19,160 nt of DNA, from positions 1 to 19,160 of the forward strand of contig JAGDDO010000464.1 in the NCBI GenBank assembly GCA_017848205.1, read 5' to 3'. Made by a program: the position numbers and the translations under genes. The notes beneath the pieces are model-generated. The model ran no database searches and had not been told where the DNA came from. It saw only the letters and a program-made list of their open reading frames with translations. Shown piece after piece: positions 5,590 through 14,176 of the stretch (its first letter is position 1; each line of letters opens with the position of its first letter). The stretch is from Oscillospiraceae bacterium (GTDB lineage Bacteria > Bacillota_A > Clostridia > Oscillospirales > Ruminococcaceae).

Positions 5590-6720
5590 TCAGAATGAAA
5601 CCCTTTGGGTAATGCCTATGTAGCATTTACCGCGGTTTACTGTGATCTCATCGCCGGTTTCAGCATCAGTGAATCTGAAATTGCTGTCGTCGCCGTTTTT
5701 GGTCCAGTTTATCGCTTTCACTTTTCCGCCGGAGAAGTAGTATCCTTCGCCGCCGTCAAGTTCAACGTCCATGCGGTAACCGTCATCGCGGAGATAAACG
5801 TTTGTCTTGAGCGCAAACACATTGGTGAATGCAAGCTGCTTTTCATTGGATGCATCCATGTGCGGAGATCCGGAATGCTGCTTGAGATAGGTCTTTGTCT
5901 CACTGTCATAGGTGAATGTACTGAAGTATGACTCGGAGAAGGTAAGCGTCATGCTTTCGCAGTCCTCATCAGAAATGTCAAGGAACTCTGTTCCTTCTGC
6001 AAACTTCATGTAGTCAGCGCCGCCGTTCTTGGCTTCAGTGCGGAAGCCTGCATTTTCAATACTTGCAGGAAGCTGGCTGCCGTCAAGACATCCGGTGTGT
6101 TCTCTCGCGTAGTATTCCAGTCTGTTTTCGTCGTTGTAGAAAAGTCCGTCCGATGAATTGTCTCCGTCGAATCTGTCGATTCCGAGACGTTCAAGTGTTT
6201 CCTTGGCAATGGTCATGTCCATGCCCCAGTGGCAGTAGATCGCGTCAAGGCCGTTTGCAATAAGCGGGTAGTAGTAGCGGCAGCTTCTTATTGAACAGAG
6301 TGTCGGAACGTTCGTGTAGTCACCAAACACTGCCATGAGTCTTGTTATACCGCCTTCAACGACTACTTCGTAAATGTAGTCTGCGGAGCTGATACCGTAC
6401 TGCGGAAGTGACTGGTCAATGTTGTTTATCATTACCGCGACCGGTCTTTTGCCGACTGCATCGGCATTGTATCCGTATTCGCCTGTAAGCGGATTGTGTG
6501 CAAGTGATGTCGGATCAGGTTCTGTTGTTACCTCAGAAACTGATTCGGTGGTATCTGCATCCGGTGCTTCTGTTTCTGCTGCTTTTTCGGCAGTCTCTGC
6601 TTCAGTTACCTTTTCAGTACTGAGATCAGGTTTTACTGTGTCTGTTTTTTCCCCGCATGATACGAGCGATGCGGCCAATACCAGAGCTGATGCCGCAGCT
6701 GCGATCTTTCTAATCTTCAT
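5590..6720 (-). CDS. YerB-like DUF3048 lipoprotein
   Basis: A 376-residue protein with a clear lipoprotein signal (MKIRK, Ala-rich core, LVSC with Cys22). Residues 23-70 are a Thr/Glu/Ala-rich linker. Residues 75-375 match the DUF3048/YerB domain: the N-terminal half has RPVAVMINN, a conserved VEGGITRLMAVF block and IRSCRYYY, while the C-terminal half has a KVKAINWTK strand and ends near GKCYIGI. The protein sits on the outer membrane face; its biochemical role is not established in the family. It lies 39 nt after the second PASTA kinase and probably shares its transcript, suggesting an envelope role. A GAAAGG site is about 15 nt from the ATG, longer than usual, so translation may be modest. 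Confidence 0.9.
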   Translation of the reverse strand: MKIRKIAAAASALVLAASLVSCGEKTDTVKPDLSTEKVTEAETAEKAAETEAPDADTTESVSEVTTEPDPTSLAHNPLTGEYGYNADAVGKRPVAVMINNIDQSLPQYGISSADYIYEVVVEGGITRLMAVFGDYTNVPTLCSIRSCRYYYPLIANGLDAIYCHWGMDMTIAKETLERLGIDRFDGDNSSDGLFYNDENRLEYYAREHTGCLDGSQLPASIENAGFRTEAKNGGADYMKFAEGTEFLDISDEDCESMTLTFSESYFSTFTYDSETKTYLKQHSGSPHMDASNEKQLAFTNVFALKTNVYLRDDGYRMDVELDGGEGYYFSGGKVKAINWTKNGDDSNFRFTDAETGDEITVNRGKCYIGITQRVSF

Positions 6721-6759
6721 CTTGAATTAATATTTCCTTTCAGATCTCTATTCATAAAT

Positions 6760-9117
6760 TTATTCTTCTGACGGCGCCGGTTCTTCCGACGGATCATCAG
6801 GAACATTCGCTGGTTCCGTTTCTTCAGGAGCTTCAGTAACTTCGGCTGGCTCCGTGTGTACCGGTGAAGGTGACGGAGACGGTGAAGGAGAAGGTGAATG
6901 TGACGGAGAAGGTGAAGGGCTGTGTGAAGCCGGTGTCGGTGAATGCTGAGCCGACGGTGACGGAGAAGGTGAAGGTGTTGTTACGGCAACTGTTGTTTCC
7001 GCAGGATTAAGTGAACCTATCTTCTCGAGAGCTTCCTTCATGTGATCCTTTATAACTTCGACCTTGTTTTCCTCGAAATTGACCTTGTACTCACCAAGTA
7101 CTTCATTTTCACCGGTGAATATGTTCATTATCTCGATCCTTACCGTTTTCTTTTCAGAACCGGTAACGTCAATACTCCATTCATCAAAGCCTTCAATGTT
7201 TATATCTTCAATGGCATCAGTCTGCTCATTGTCAACAAAAATTCTGAATGTACATACGCCTGTAGCTCCTTCAGGGAACTTAAGATCAATTGTAACGTCA
7301 GACTCAGGAAGCTTTCCTGTACTGATGTAAAGAACGATCTTTTCCTTCGGGTTTACAAGTGTGTCACCCGGGAAGTTCTGGCTGATGACTTCGCCTTCCG
7401 GTGCCTTGTCATCCTTTTCTTCAAAGTCAACGATGAAGCCGGCATCTTTCAGAAGCTTTTCAGCCTCGTCCTTCTGCTTTCCGACAACATTCGGAACTAT
7501 CTGTGAGTCATCAGGAGCACCCTTGCTGACGTACAGTGTTACCTCACCGGTAACTTCCATACTTGTGCCCGCCTCAGGTGATATACGAATAACGTCGTCA
7601 TAGGCGATCTTGTCGTTGAAAATCGGTTTGAGCAGCACCTTGAAGCCTGCCTTGTTGATCCTGTCGCAGGCTTCAGTCGCGTTCAGTCCGGTAACGTCAG
7701 GTATAAGGTTTCTGCCGCTGCTTATTCCGACATATACCTGTGCGCCTTTTTCTATTTCAGAACCCTGCTCGATACTCTGCTCGATTATCGTATCGGCTGC
7801 GTACTCCGATAACTGCGGTTCGCCTTTAATCGTTATAACAAGGTCTCCGGAATAACGGCTTACCATGTCGCTGTATTTCTGAGGAACCAGTTCCGGCATG
7901 ATGAACCTGTCATCTTCCTTTTTGCCGAAAATCAATGATACAACACCTGCAAGACACGCTACAACAGCGATCATTCCGATAACGGTACCGATAGTTGCAA
8001 ACTTGTATTTCCATCCGCTGCCCGGTGTCTCATACTCCGGCGGAGGTTCCGTAACGGTCTCGGTCCTGCGTCTTGCCATGCGCTTCCTTCTTGACTCGCC
8101 TTCATGCTTCCGGTCAATGTAGTAGTTAGGCGTTGCCTCGTCAGGATCGTAGTCCATAGGGTCCGTTTCCGTGATCTCCGGTTCTGTTTCGGTAACAGGC
8201 TGCTCTGTATTCTCAGGAGTTTCCTCCTCTTCATCCTCTTCAGCATTATGATGAGGAGCACCCTTGTAAACATAGCCGAAAACATGGTCAGGATCGCTTT
8301 TCAGACGTTCAATGTCGCGGATCATTTCGCGGGCAGTGTGATATCTGTCTGCCGGATCCTTTTCCATCGCCTTGAGTATTACTTCCTGCTGTCCGATAGT
8401 GACATCAGGATCAATGCTTCTCGGCATCTTCGGATCGTCATTCATCTGCATGAGTGCAACTGTAAGAGGATTATCCGTATCAAACGGTTTTTTGCCTGTA
8501 AGCATCTCGTACAGTATGATACCCACTGAATAGATGTCGCTTGCACCGTCCGTCTGCTTGCCGCCGGCCTGTTCAGGACTTATGTAGTGAACCGAACCGA
8601 TGGTCTGCGCCGTTGCGGTTATGCCTATTTCATAAGTGAACTTGGCTATGCCGAAGTCCATGACTTTTATTGTTCCGTCCTCGAACATCATTATGTTCTG
8701 AGGTTTGATGTCCCTGTGTATTATTCCTCTGTCATGGGCATGTCCCAGTGCACGGAGTATCTGGATGGTAAAGTGCGAAGCTTCCTTCCAGTCCAGCTTC
8801 TGCTGCGACTCCATGTATTCCTTCAGGGTAATGCCGTCAATATATTCCATAACGATGAATCTCATTTCATCATTGAAGCCCACATCCAGCACCTTTACGA
8901 TGTTCGGATGGGACAGCATGGAAACTGCCTTCGATTCATTCTTGAACCGCTGCAGGAACTCATCGTTTTTTGTATATTCATTTTTAAGGATCTTTACAGC
9001 AACATCCCGTCCCTCCAGACGGTCAAATGCTCTGTACACATCAGCCATTCCGCCGACACCGATACGTTTTTTAACTTCGTACCTGCCGTCAAGAATAACC
9101 CCGATATTCTTATCCAT
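6760..9117 (-). CDS. prkC: PASTA-domain Ser/Thr protein kinase (second copy)
   Basis: A 785-residue transmembrane kinase. The cytoplasmic kinase domain (about 10-270) has GVGGMADVY, catalytic Lys42 in VAVK, HRDIKPQN (Asp136), DFG (154-156) and the activation segment TAQTIGSVHYISPEQ. An acidic juxtamembrane stretch (290-345) and an Arg-rich patch (343-351) precede one membrane span (about 372-397). Outside are three PASTA repeats (about 405-468, 469-533, 538-601), which bind muropeptide or lipid II in this family, then a beta-rich region (602-695) and a Ser-Pro tail with an acidic end. AAGGAG lies 12 nt before the ATG. It stands downstream of rsgA, separated by 94 nt, and is a full-length paralogue of the kinase on the other side of rsgA. 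Confidence 0.95.
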   Translation of the reverse strand: MDKNIGVILDGRYEVKKRIGVGGMADVYRAFDRLEGRDVAVKILKNEYTKNDEFLQRFKNESKAVSMLSHPNIVKVLDVGFNDEMRFIVMEYIDGITLKEYMESQQKLDWKEASHFTIQILRALGHAHDRGIIHRDIKPQNIMMFEDGTIKVMDFGIAKFTYEIGITATAQTIGSVHYISPEQAGGKQTDGASDIYSVGIILYEMLTGKKPFDTDNPLTVALMQMNDDPKMPRSIDPDVTIGQQEVILKAMEKDPADRYHTAREMIRDIERLKSDPDHVFGYVYKGAPHHNAEEDEEEETPENTEQPVTETEPEITETDPMDYDPDEATPNYYIDRKHEGESRRKRMARRRTETVTEPPPEYETPGSGWKYKFATIGTVIGMIAVVACLAGVVSLIFGKKEDDRFIMPELVPQKYSDMVSRYSGDLVITIKGEPQLSEYAADTIIEQSIEQGSEIEKGAQVYVGISSGRNLIPDVTGLNATEACDRINKAGFKVLLKPIFNDKIAYDDVIRISPEAGTSMEVTGEVTLYVSKGAPDDSQIVPNVVGKQKDEAEKLLKDAGFIVDFEEKDDKAPEGEVISQNFPGDTLVNPKEKIVLYISTGKLPESDVTIDLKFPEGATGVCTFRIFVDNEQTDAIEDINIEGFDEWSIDVTGSEKKTVRIEIMNIFTGENEVLGEYKVNFEENKVEVIKDHMKEALEKIGSLNPAETTVAVTTPSPSPSPSAQHSPTPASHSPSPSPSHSPSPSPSPSPSPVHTEPAEVTEAPEETEPANVPDDPSEEPAPSEE
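6862..6975 (-). repeat. Ser-Pro hexanucleotide repeat tract, second kinase
   Basis: Degenerate 6-bp units (GGTGAN on the plus strand) encode Ser-Pro dipeptides broken by His, Ala, Gln and Thr at residues 715-752. Unit length is a multiple of three, so slippage would change tail length without frameshift. Confidence 0.8.
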
Positions 9118-9211
9118 AAACTATATTTTCTCCTTCTTTAATGAAAGCTTTACAAATACAGATCTGACCGCAGCACCTGCTGCCGCGGTAAGGAGGATCT
9201 GCACAGCTTTT

Positions 9212-10087
9212 CTATAGTTCCCAATCCTTAATTGCCTTGGCTTCTTCATACATCTGACAATAACTTTCATGTCTGCTCTCAGGTATGATCCCGTCCTTTA
9301 CAGCCTGAATAACTGCGCACCTTTTTTCACATGTGTGCGAACAGTCGCTGAAACGGCAGTTCCCTGAAAAATCGGAAAACTCAGTAAAACATGCACTGAG
9401 CTCCTCTTTTTTTATTATATCATACTTGTTTGTCTCAAAAGTCGAAAACCCCGGAGTATCAGCAATGTACCCCCCGCCCTCGAGCTTGTAGAGCCGGGAT
9501 TCCCTGGTGGTGTGTCTGCCTCGTCCGAGTTTTTTGCTTATCTCGCCTGTCCTGATTCCAAGCGTGCTGTCAATGGCATTCAGAAGAGTTGATTTTCCCA
9601 CTCCGCTGTTGCCCGTAAAAGCACTTATCTTTCCGGCAAGCATTGATTTGAGTTTCTGCACTGTACTGTCGTCAGTATAGTCTATGATGACCACATCTAT
9701 ACCGACTCTGGTATAGACAGAACAGATATTGTCAGATCTATCAAGATCCACTTTTGTTATCACCACAACAGGCTTTATGTTCTTGTACTCTGCTATGGCG
9801 ATGAATTTATCAAGAAGTAACAGATTAGGTGACGGCTCACAAACGGACACTACAAAAATGAGCTGATCCATATTTGCAAGCGGCGGTCTTATGATGTGAT
9901 TTCTGCGCGGCATTATGTCCTTGATGACCTTTTCATCAGAAAAAGTTACCGTGTCACCCACGCACGGGCTGCGGCCCTCTTTCCTGAATATTCCGCGCGC
10001 TACACATTCATAAATACCATCAGGAGACTCTACTGTATAGAGTCCCCCGATGGACTTTATTATAAGTCCTGTTTTATCTGAAGACAT
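9212..10087 (-). CDS. rsgA: Ribosome small-subunit-dependent GTPase RsgA
   Basis: A 291-residue circularly permuted GTPase that helps late maturation of the 30S subunit. An N-terminal OB-like domain (1-70) is followed by G4 TKVD (111-114), then G1 GNSGVGKS (159-166), GRGRHTT (188-194) and G3 DTPG (210-213), the order that marks this family. The C-terminal zinc site is Cys244, Cys249, His251 and Cys257. Its ATG shares one base with the stop of the upstream kinase (TAATG), so it is translationally coupled to it. In many Firmicutes rsgA follows a single PASTA kinase and precedes rpe; here a second kinase follows instead. Confidence 0.96.
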   Translation of the reverse strand: MSSDKTGLIIKSIGGLYTVESPDGIYECVARGIFRKEGRSPCVGDTVTFSDEKVIKDIMPRRNHIIRPPLANMDQLIFVVSVCEPSPNLLLLDKFIAIAEYKNIKPVVVITKVDLDRSDNICSVYTRVGIDVVIIDYTDDSTVQKLKSMLAGKISAFTGNSGVGKSTLLNAIDSTLGIRTGEISKKLGRGRHTTRESRLYKLEGGGYIADTPGFSTFETNKYDIIKKEELSACFTEFSDFSGNCRFSDCSHTCEKRCAVIQAVKDGIIPESRHESYCQMYEEAKAIKDWEL

Positions 10088-12330
10088 TACTGATCTCCGG
10101 CCTCTTCGTTGTTCTGTCCGTCATCATTTCCTTCAGCCGGTTCATCTGATTCAGGTTCTGAATCTTCAGGTGTCTGTGACGGTGTCGGAGACGGTGAAGG
10201 TGATGGTGAAGGTGACGGAGACGGTGATGGTGACGGTGAAGGTGATGCAGATTCTCTCTGCTGGTTAGGCTTGATACCGTCAACTTCCTTGAATGCAAGT
10301 GTTATATCTTCTGAAACAGTCTGTCTTGTTCTTGTTTCGTCAAATGCAAAGTTGTATTTGCCGAGTTCGTGTTCCTTGTTGTTGCCCTGGTTTACAAGTA
10401 CGATAGTGATGAGCTTCTTGCCGCCTGATGAACTGATGGCAATGTTCTTGCTTGTTGTATACTTTGCGTCAACGTCTCTGTGTTCGCTGTTGAGTGTACC
10501 GTCTACATATACCTTGAATGCGAATACACCGAAAGCGTCCTGTGGGAAGTTGATCGTGAGTTCCTGTGTTGAAACAGCAGGAAGACCTGTACTTACGAAT
10601 ACTGTGATTGTTGAACCTGTTTCTACTACTGTGTTAGGTGAGAAGTCCATACCAACTACAGTACCTTCAGGCATTTCTGAGTTTCTTGTTGCTGTCTTTA
10701 CTACAAGATCGAGGTCCTCGAGCATCTTCTTGGCTTCTGCTTCCTTCTTGCCGTTGATGTCAGGGAGCTTTACCTGTGTTGTCATCTTGCCTCGGCTGAT
10801 GTATACAAGAACTGTTGAACCTTCCTTGCATGCTGTGTTTGCTGCAGGTTCTGTCTTGATTACGTAGCCTTCCTGAACTGTATCGCTGTAAACGAGCTTT
10901 GTCTGTGATGAGAAGCTCTTTTCCTCAAGAATAGCCTTTGCCTGTGACTCTGTAAATCCGTTGTCAAGCGGCGGAACGTCGATCATCTTCGGACCCTTGC
11001 TGAGTACGACCATGATCTTGTGACCAGGCTTTACAACTGAGTTCGGCTCAAGATCCTGTTCAAGGATGGTATTGGCCGGCATCTGTGAATACTTTGTTTC
11101 CTTAACTTCGAAAACGAGGTATTTGCTGTAGAGCTTCTTGGCGTTTTCATATTCCTGTCCGACGAAGTTGTTTACTGTGAATTCCTTGTAGTCGGATTCG
11201 CCGCCGAAGTAATTGAGCAGGAGCCCTGCAAGGAAGATCGTTGCAATGATGATAACAACTATAACGATACCTGAAAGCATCGGAACAAAGAGTGATCTCT
11301 TTTCAACATATTCCTCCTCGATCACAGGTGTGTCAGAGTAGCCGTATGAAGCGTCGGCTGCCACGCTGCTGTCTGCAGTTTTGTCTGAATCCAGCGATCT
11401 GAACGACCTTGTTGAATTGATGTCATTTGTCTGTTTATCTTTTTCCATGATGTTACCTTTCTCCTCTTTGCTGCGCCGCGCACTTCTGCCCGGATTCAGC
11501 TTAAACTTTTCAATATCTGCGATCATCTCTTCGGCGCTGGCATAGCGCTTGTCCGGATCCTTTTCCATGGCTTTCATGATGATCTCCTCAAGCCTGTACG
11601 GAACCTTCGGATTCACATCCGACGGACGCTTTGCCTTTGCCTGCATATGCATAAGTGCGACCGAGATAGGATTTTCATTGTCAAACGGTTTGATACCGGT
11701 CAGCATCTCATAGAATACCACACCGGCCGAGTAGATGTCACTCCGCTCGTCTGTCTCGCCGCCGCGCGCCTGTTCAGGGCTTATGTAATGCACCGAACCG
11801 ATGGCCTGTGCAGTGGTGGTAAGTCCCTCGTCCTTGGCGAACTTGGCAATTCCAAAGTCCATGACTTTTATGTTGGTGTCTTTCAGCACCATTATGTTCT
11901 GAGGCTTTATGTCCCTGTGGAAAATCCCCTTTGAATGTGCATGTCCGATCGCTCTGAGGATCTGCAGCATAAAATGCACTGCAGTCTGCCATTCCATCCC
12001 CTTGTCTTTCTCCATGTAATTTTTCAGGGTTATCCCTTCAATGTATTCCATGGCGATGTACTGGGTATCAGAATTGTTTCTGAAACCAACATCTATTATC
12101 TTCACAATGTTCGGATGGAACAGCTGGGCAATAGCCAGCGATTCGTTACGGAAACGGCGGAGAAACTCCTCGTTTTCGGCATATTCTTTTTTAAGGATCT
12201 TTACGGCTACAATGCTTTCGTTTTCATCAAGGCGGTCCTTTGCCTTGTAGACGTTGGCCATGCCGCCTGATCCTATAAGCTTCTGGATCTCAAAGCGACC
12301 GTCAAGCTTTTTTCCAATATATTTATCCAT
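10087..12330 (-). CDS. prkC: PASTA-domain Ser/Thr protein kinase (first copy)
   Basis: A 747-residue transmembrane kinase. The kinase domain (about 10-275) has GSGGMANVY, Lys44 in VAVK, HRDIKPQN (Asp140), DFG (158-160) and TAQAIGSVHYISPEQ. A juxtamembrane linker (280-345) leads to one membrane span (about 349-373). Three PASTA-type repeats follow (about 382-446, 447-514, 518-582), then a beta-rich region (585-685), ten Ser-Pro dipeptides (696-715) and an acidic end. CAGGAG is 10 nt before the ATG. It lies 51 nt after the PP2C gene, its expected antagonist. Codon choice looks different before and after residue 295, where an internal ATG has its own strong ribosome binding site; see findings. 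Confidence 0.96.
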   Translation of the reverse strand: MDKYIGKKLDGRFEIQKLIGSGGMANVYKAKDRLDENESIVAVKILKKEYAENEEFLRRFRNESLAIAQLFHPNIVKIIDVGFRNNSDTQYIAMEYIEGITLKNYMEKDKGMEWQTAVHFMLQILRAIGHAHSKGIFHRDIKPQNIMVLKDTNIKVMDFGIAKFAKDEGLTTTAQAIGSVHYISPEQARGGETDERSDIYSAGVVFYEMLTGIKPFDNENPISVALMHMQAKAKRPSDVNPKVPYRLEEIIMKAMEKDPDKRYASAEEMIADIEKFKLNPGRSARRSKEEKGNIMEKDKQTNDINSTRSFRSLDSDKTADSSVAADASYGYSDTPVIEEEYVEKRSLFVPMLSGIVIVVIIIATIFLAGLLLNYFGGESDYKEFTVNNFVGQEYENAKKLYSKYLVFEVKETKYSQMPANTILEQDLEPNSVVKPGHKIMVVLSKGPKMIDVPPLDNGFTESQAKAILEEKSFSSQTKLVYSDTVQEGYVIKTEPAANTACKEGSTVLVYISRGKMTTQVKLPDINGKKEAEAKKMLEDLDLVVKTATRNSEMPEGTVVGMDFSPNTVVETGSTITVFVSTGLPAVSTQELTINFPQDAFGVFAFKVYVDGTLNSEHRDVDAKYTTSKNIAISSSGGKKLITIVLVNQGNNKEHELGKYNFAFDETRTRQTVSEDITLAFKEVDGIKPNQQRESASPSPSPSPSPSPSPSPSPSPTPSQTPEDSEPESDEPAEGNDDGQNNEEAGDQ
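10186..10245 (-). repeat. Ser-Pro hexanucleotide repeat tract, first kinase
   Basis: Ten consecutive Ser-Pro codon pairs (residues 696-715) made of near-identical 6-bp units. The tract resembles the one in the second kinase and may vary in length between strains. Confidence 0.85.
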
Positions 12331-12381
12331 GTATCAAACACTCCTGATCATCTGATAGGGTCCCCTTCTTCATAATTCCTG

Positions 12382-13122
12382 TCAGCTGTTTTCAGCCACC
12401 GCAAGAGTTATGTTATCAGGTCCTCCCTTTTCAAGAGCCATATCCACAAGCTTCTTGGCCGCTGTTTCCACATCACTGTCCGAAAGCACCTTTTTTATCT
12501 CTTCGTCGGTACAGCAGCCGTGGAGACCGTCCGTACAGATGAGGAGCCTTGCGCCCTGAAGCTCGGTTTCAAAATAATCCACTTCGATCTCCCGATCCAC
12601 GCCGACAGCCCTTATGAGCATGTTCTTCTTCGGATGGTTGACCGTTTCCTCCTCAGTTATCTTTCCCTGATCCATGAGGAGCTGTACAAAAGAATGATCT
12701 CTGGTTATCTGCTCCAGAGAGTCACCGCGGCAGAGATAAGCTCTGCTGTCGCCGACATTTACGATGTGTACCGTGTCGGTCTTCGCGTCTATGAATGCGG
12801 CAACGCAGGTAGACCCCATACCTGATTTCTCAGGCTCTGCGTGTGATGTGTTGAATATTACTGAATTAGCCACTGTAACTGTTGAGACCAGCAGATTTTT
12901 CAGGCTTTTTGAAGCAAAGGCCCTGTCGTAACCGGCAATGAACTTGCTCCTTACTACCTCTGATGCAACGGTGCTGGCATATTTACCGTGGTTTTCGCCG
13001 CCCATACCGTCACAGACTATTATCAGAGCGGAACCGTCTGATTCGTCTATTATCTCACAGACTACCATATCCTGATTTTCATTTCTGCATAAGCCAATAT
13101 CCGATTCACTGGCTATTTTCAA
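12382..13122 (-). CDS. stp: PP2C-family Ser/Thr phosphatase (Stp/PrpC)
   Basis: A 246-residue cytoplasmic metal-dependent phosphatase that reverses PASTA-kinase phosphorylation. Family motifs are complete: RNENQD (13-18), DGMGG (38-42), GDSRAYL (124-130), DGL (197-199) and GPDNIT (233-238), giving the Asp metal ligands. The start is a TTG at 13122 with GAGGTG six nt upstream; the first internal ATG (residue 19) would remove the conserved RNENQD, so TTG is strongly favoured. It overlaps the end of rlmN by 17 nt. This order (rlmN-stp-prkC-rsgA) is a classic Firmicutes arrangement. Confidence 0.96.
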   Translation of the reverse strand: MKIASESDIGLCRNENQDMVVCEIIDESDGSALIIVCDGMGGENHGKYASTVASEVVRSKFIAGYDRAFASKSLKNLLVSTVTVANSVIFNTSHAEPEKSGMGSTCVAAFIDAKTDTVHIVNVGDSRAYLCRGDSLEQITRDHSFVQLLMDQGKITEEETVNHPKKNMLIRAVGVDREIEVDYFETELQGARLLICTDGLHGCCTDEEIKKVLSDSDVETAAKKLVDMALEKGGPDNITLAVAENS

Positions 13123-14176
13123 TCATCTCACCTCTTGTACTTTCGAATTCACGTCTGAGCTGTCCGCATGCCGCATCGATGTCAGCACCGAGTTTACGGC
13201 GGACGGTCGCGTTTACACCGAGCTTTACAAGCTCGTTTTTAAACTTCTCGACGTGCGATGAGGAAGAGGAGTAATCTCTCTCCTTTACATCATTTACACC
13301 TATAAGATTTATATGACTTATCATGCCGCCGAACAGTGAAGCAAGCTTCTTTGCATCAGCGGATGAAGAGTTGACATTTTCAATGACAGCATATTCGAAG
13401 GTTATCCTTCGTCCTGTCTTTTCAGTATAGTATCTGCACGCTTTCATGAGCGCAGCAAGGTCATACTTTCTGTTTACCGGCATTATTCTGCTTCGTGAAG
13501 CATCGTCCGGACTGTGGAGCGATACCGCAAGATTAACGGAAAGCTTCTCGTCAGCAAGTTCGCGTATGCGCGGAACGATACCGCAGGTGGAAAGCGTCAC
13601 ATGCCTCTGGCTTATTCCGTCCGACTCCGGTGCAGTCACGATTCTTATGAAACGCAGGACATTGTCATAGTTGTCAAGCGGTTCACCTATTCCCATGAGC
13701 ACCACGCGTGATATTTTTCTGCCGAGATCACGCTCAGCCTCGTACTTCTGGAGAAGTATTTCAGATGCCGTAAGGTTTCTGACAAATCCGGCAATAGCCG
13801 AAGCACAGAAGTCACAGCCCATTTTACAGCCTATCTGCGTGGATACACAGAGCGACAGACCGAAGCTGTATTCCATTACTACAGACTCGACAATATTGCC
13901 GTCATCAAGTCCATAAAGATATTTTACAGTATTATCTATAGATGATTCAAGCTTTCGGACGATATTTAGGCGTTTTATACAAAACGTATTACTTAGTTTC
14001 AGTCTTAAACTGGCTGATAAGTTAGTCATTTCATCGAAACTGACCGCTTTCTTTACATGCAGCCATTCATAGATCTGTCCGGCACGGAATTTTTTCTCGC
14101 CGAGCTGTTCCGTTACCGTTTCCGTAAGCTCTGCAAGGCTTAAGGAAAGTATGTCCGTTTTATCAGTCATGATCAT
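13106..14176 (-). CDS. rlmN: Dual-specificity RNA methyltransferase RlmN
   Basis: A 356-residue radical-SAM enzyme that makes 2-methyladenosine at A2503 of 23S rRNA and A37 of some tRNAs. It shows an N-terminal helical domain (5-70), Glu97 in IVESVVM, the iron-sulphur motif CKMGCDFC (Cys117, Cys121, Cys124), MGIGEPLDN (near 161-170), LSTCG, and the late catalytic cysteine Cys337 in DAACGQLR. Length fits the family. The ATG at 14176 overlaps the rsmB stop as ATGA; an ATG two codons later is possible. Confidence 0.96.
   Translation of the reverse strand: MIMTDKTDILSLSLAELTETVTEQLGEKKFRAGQIYEWLHVKKAVSFDEMTNLSASLRLKLSNTFCIKRLNIVRKLESSIDNTVKYLYGLDDGNIVESVVMEYSFGLSLCVSTQIGCKMGCDFCASAIAGFVRNLTASEILLQKYEAERDLGRKISRVVLMGIGEPLDNYDNVLRFIRIVTAPESDGISQRHVTLSTCGIVPRIRELADEKLSVNLAVSLHSPDDASRSRIMPVNRKYDLAALMKACRYYTEKTGRRITFEYAVIENVNSSSADAKKLASLFGGMISHINLIGVNDVKERDYSSSSSHVEKFKNELVKLGVNATVRRKLGADIDAACGQLRREFESTRGEMIENSQ

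Noticed and set aside
9121..9249. Minus-strand 42-codon frame overlapping the end of rsgA and filling the gap before the second kinase
   Set aside because: It has a short hydrophobic stretch but no ribosome binding site and an Ala-rich composition expected by chance. Not supported without expression data.
10109..10867. Plus-strand frame of 252 codons opposite the first PASTA kinase
   Set aside because: It is the antisense shadow of the PASTA and Ser-Pro coding region; its Gly-Asp/Glu repeat is the complement of the Ser-Pro codons, and the sense gene is certain.
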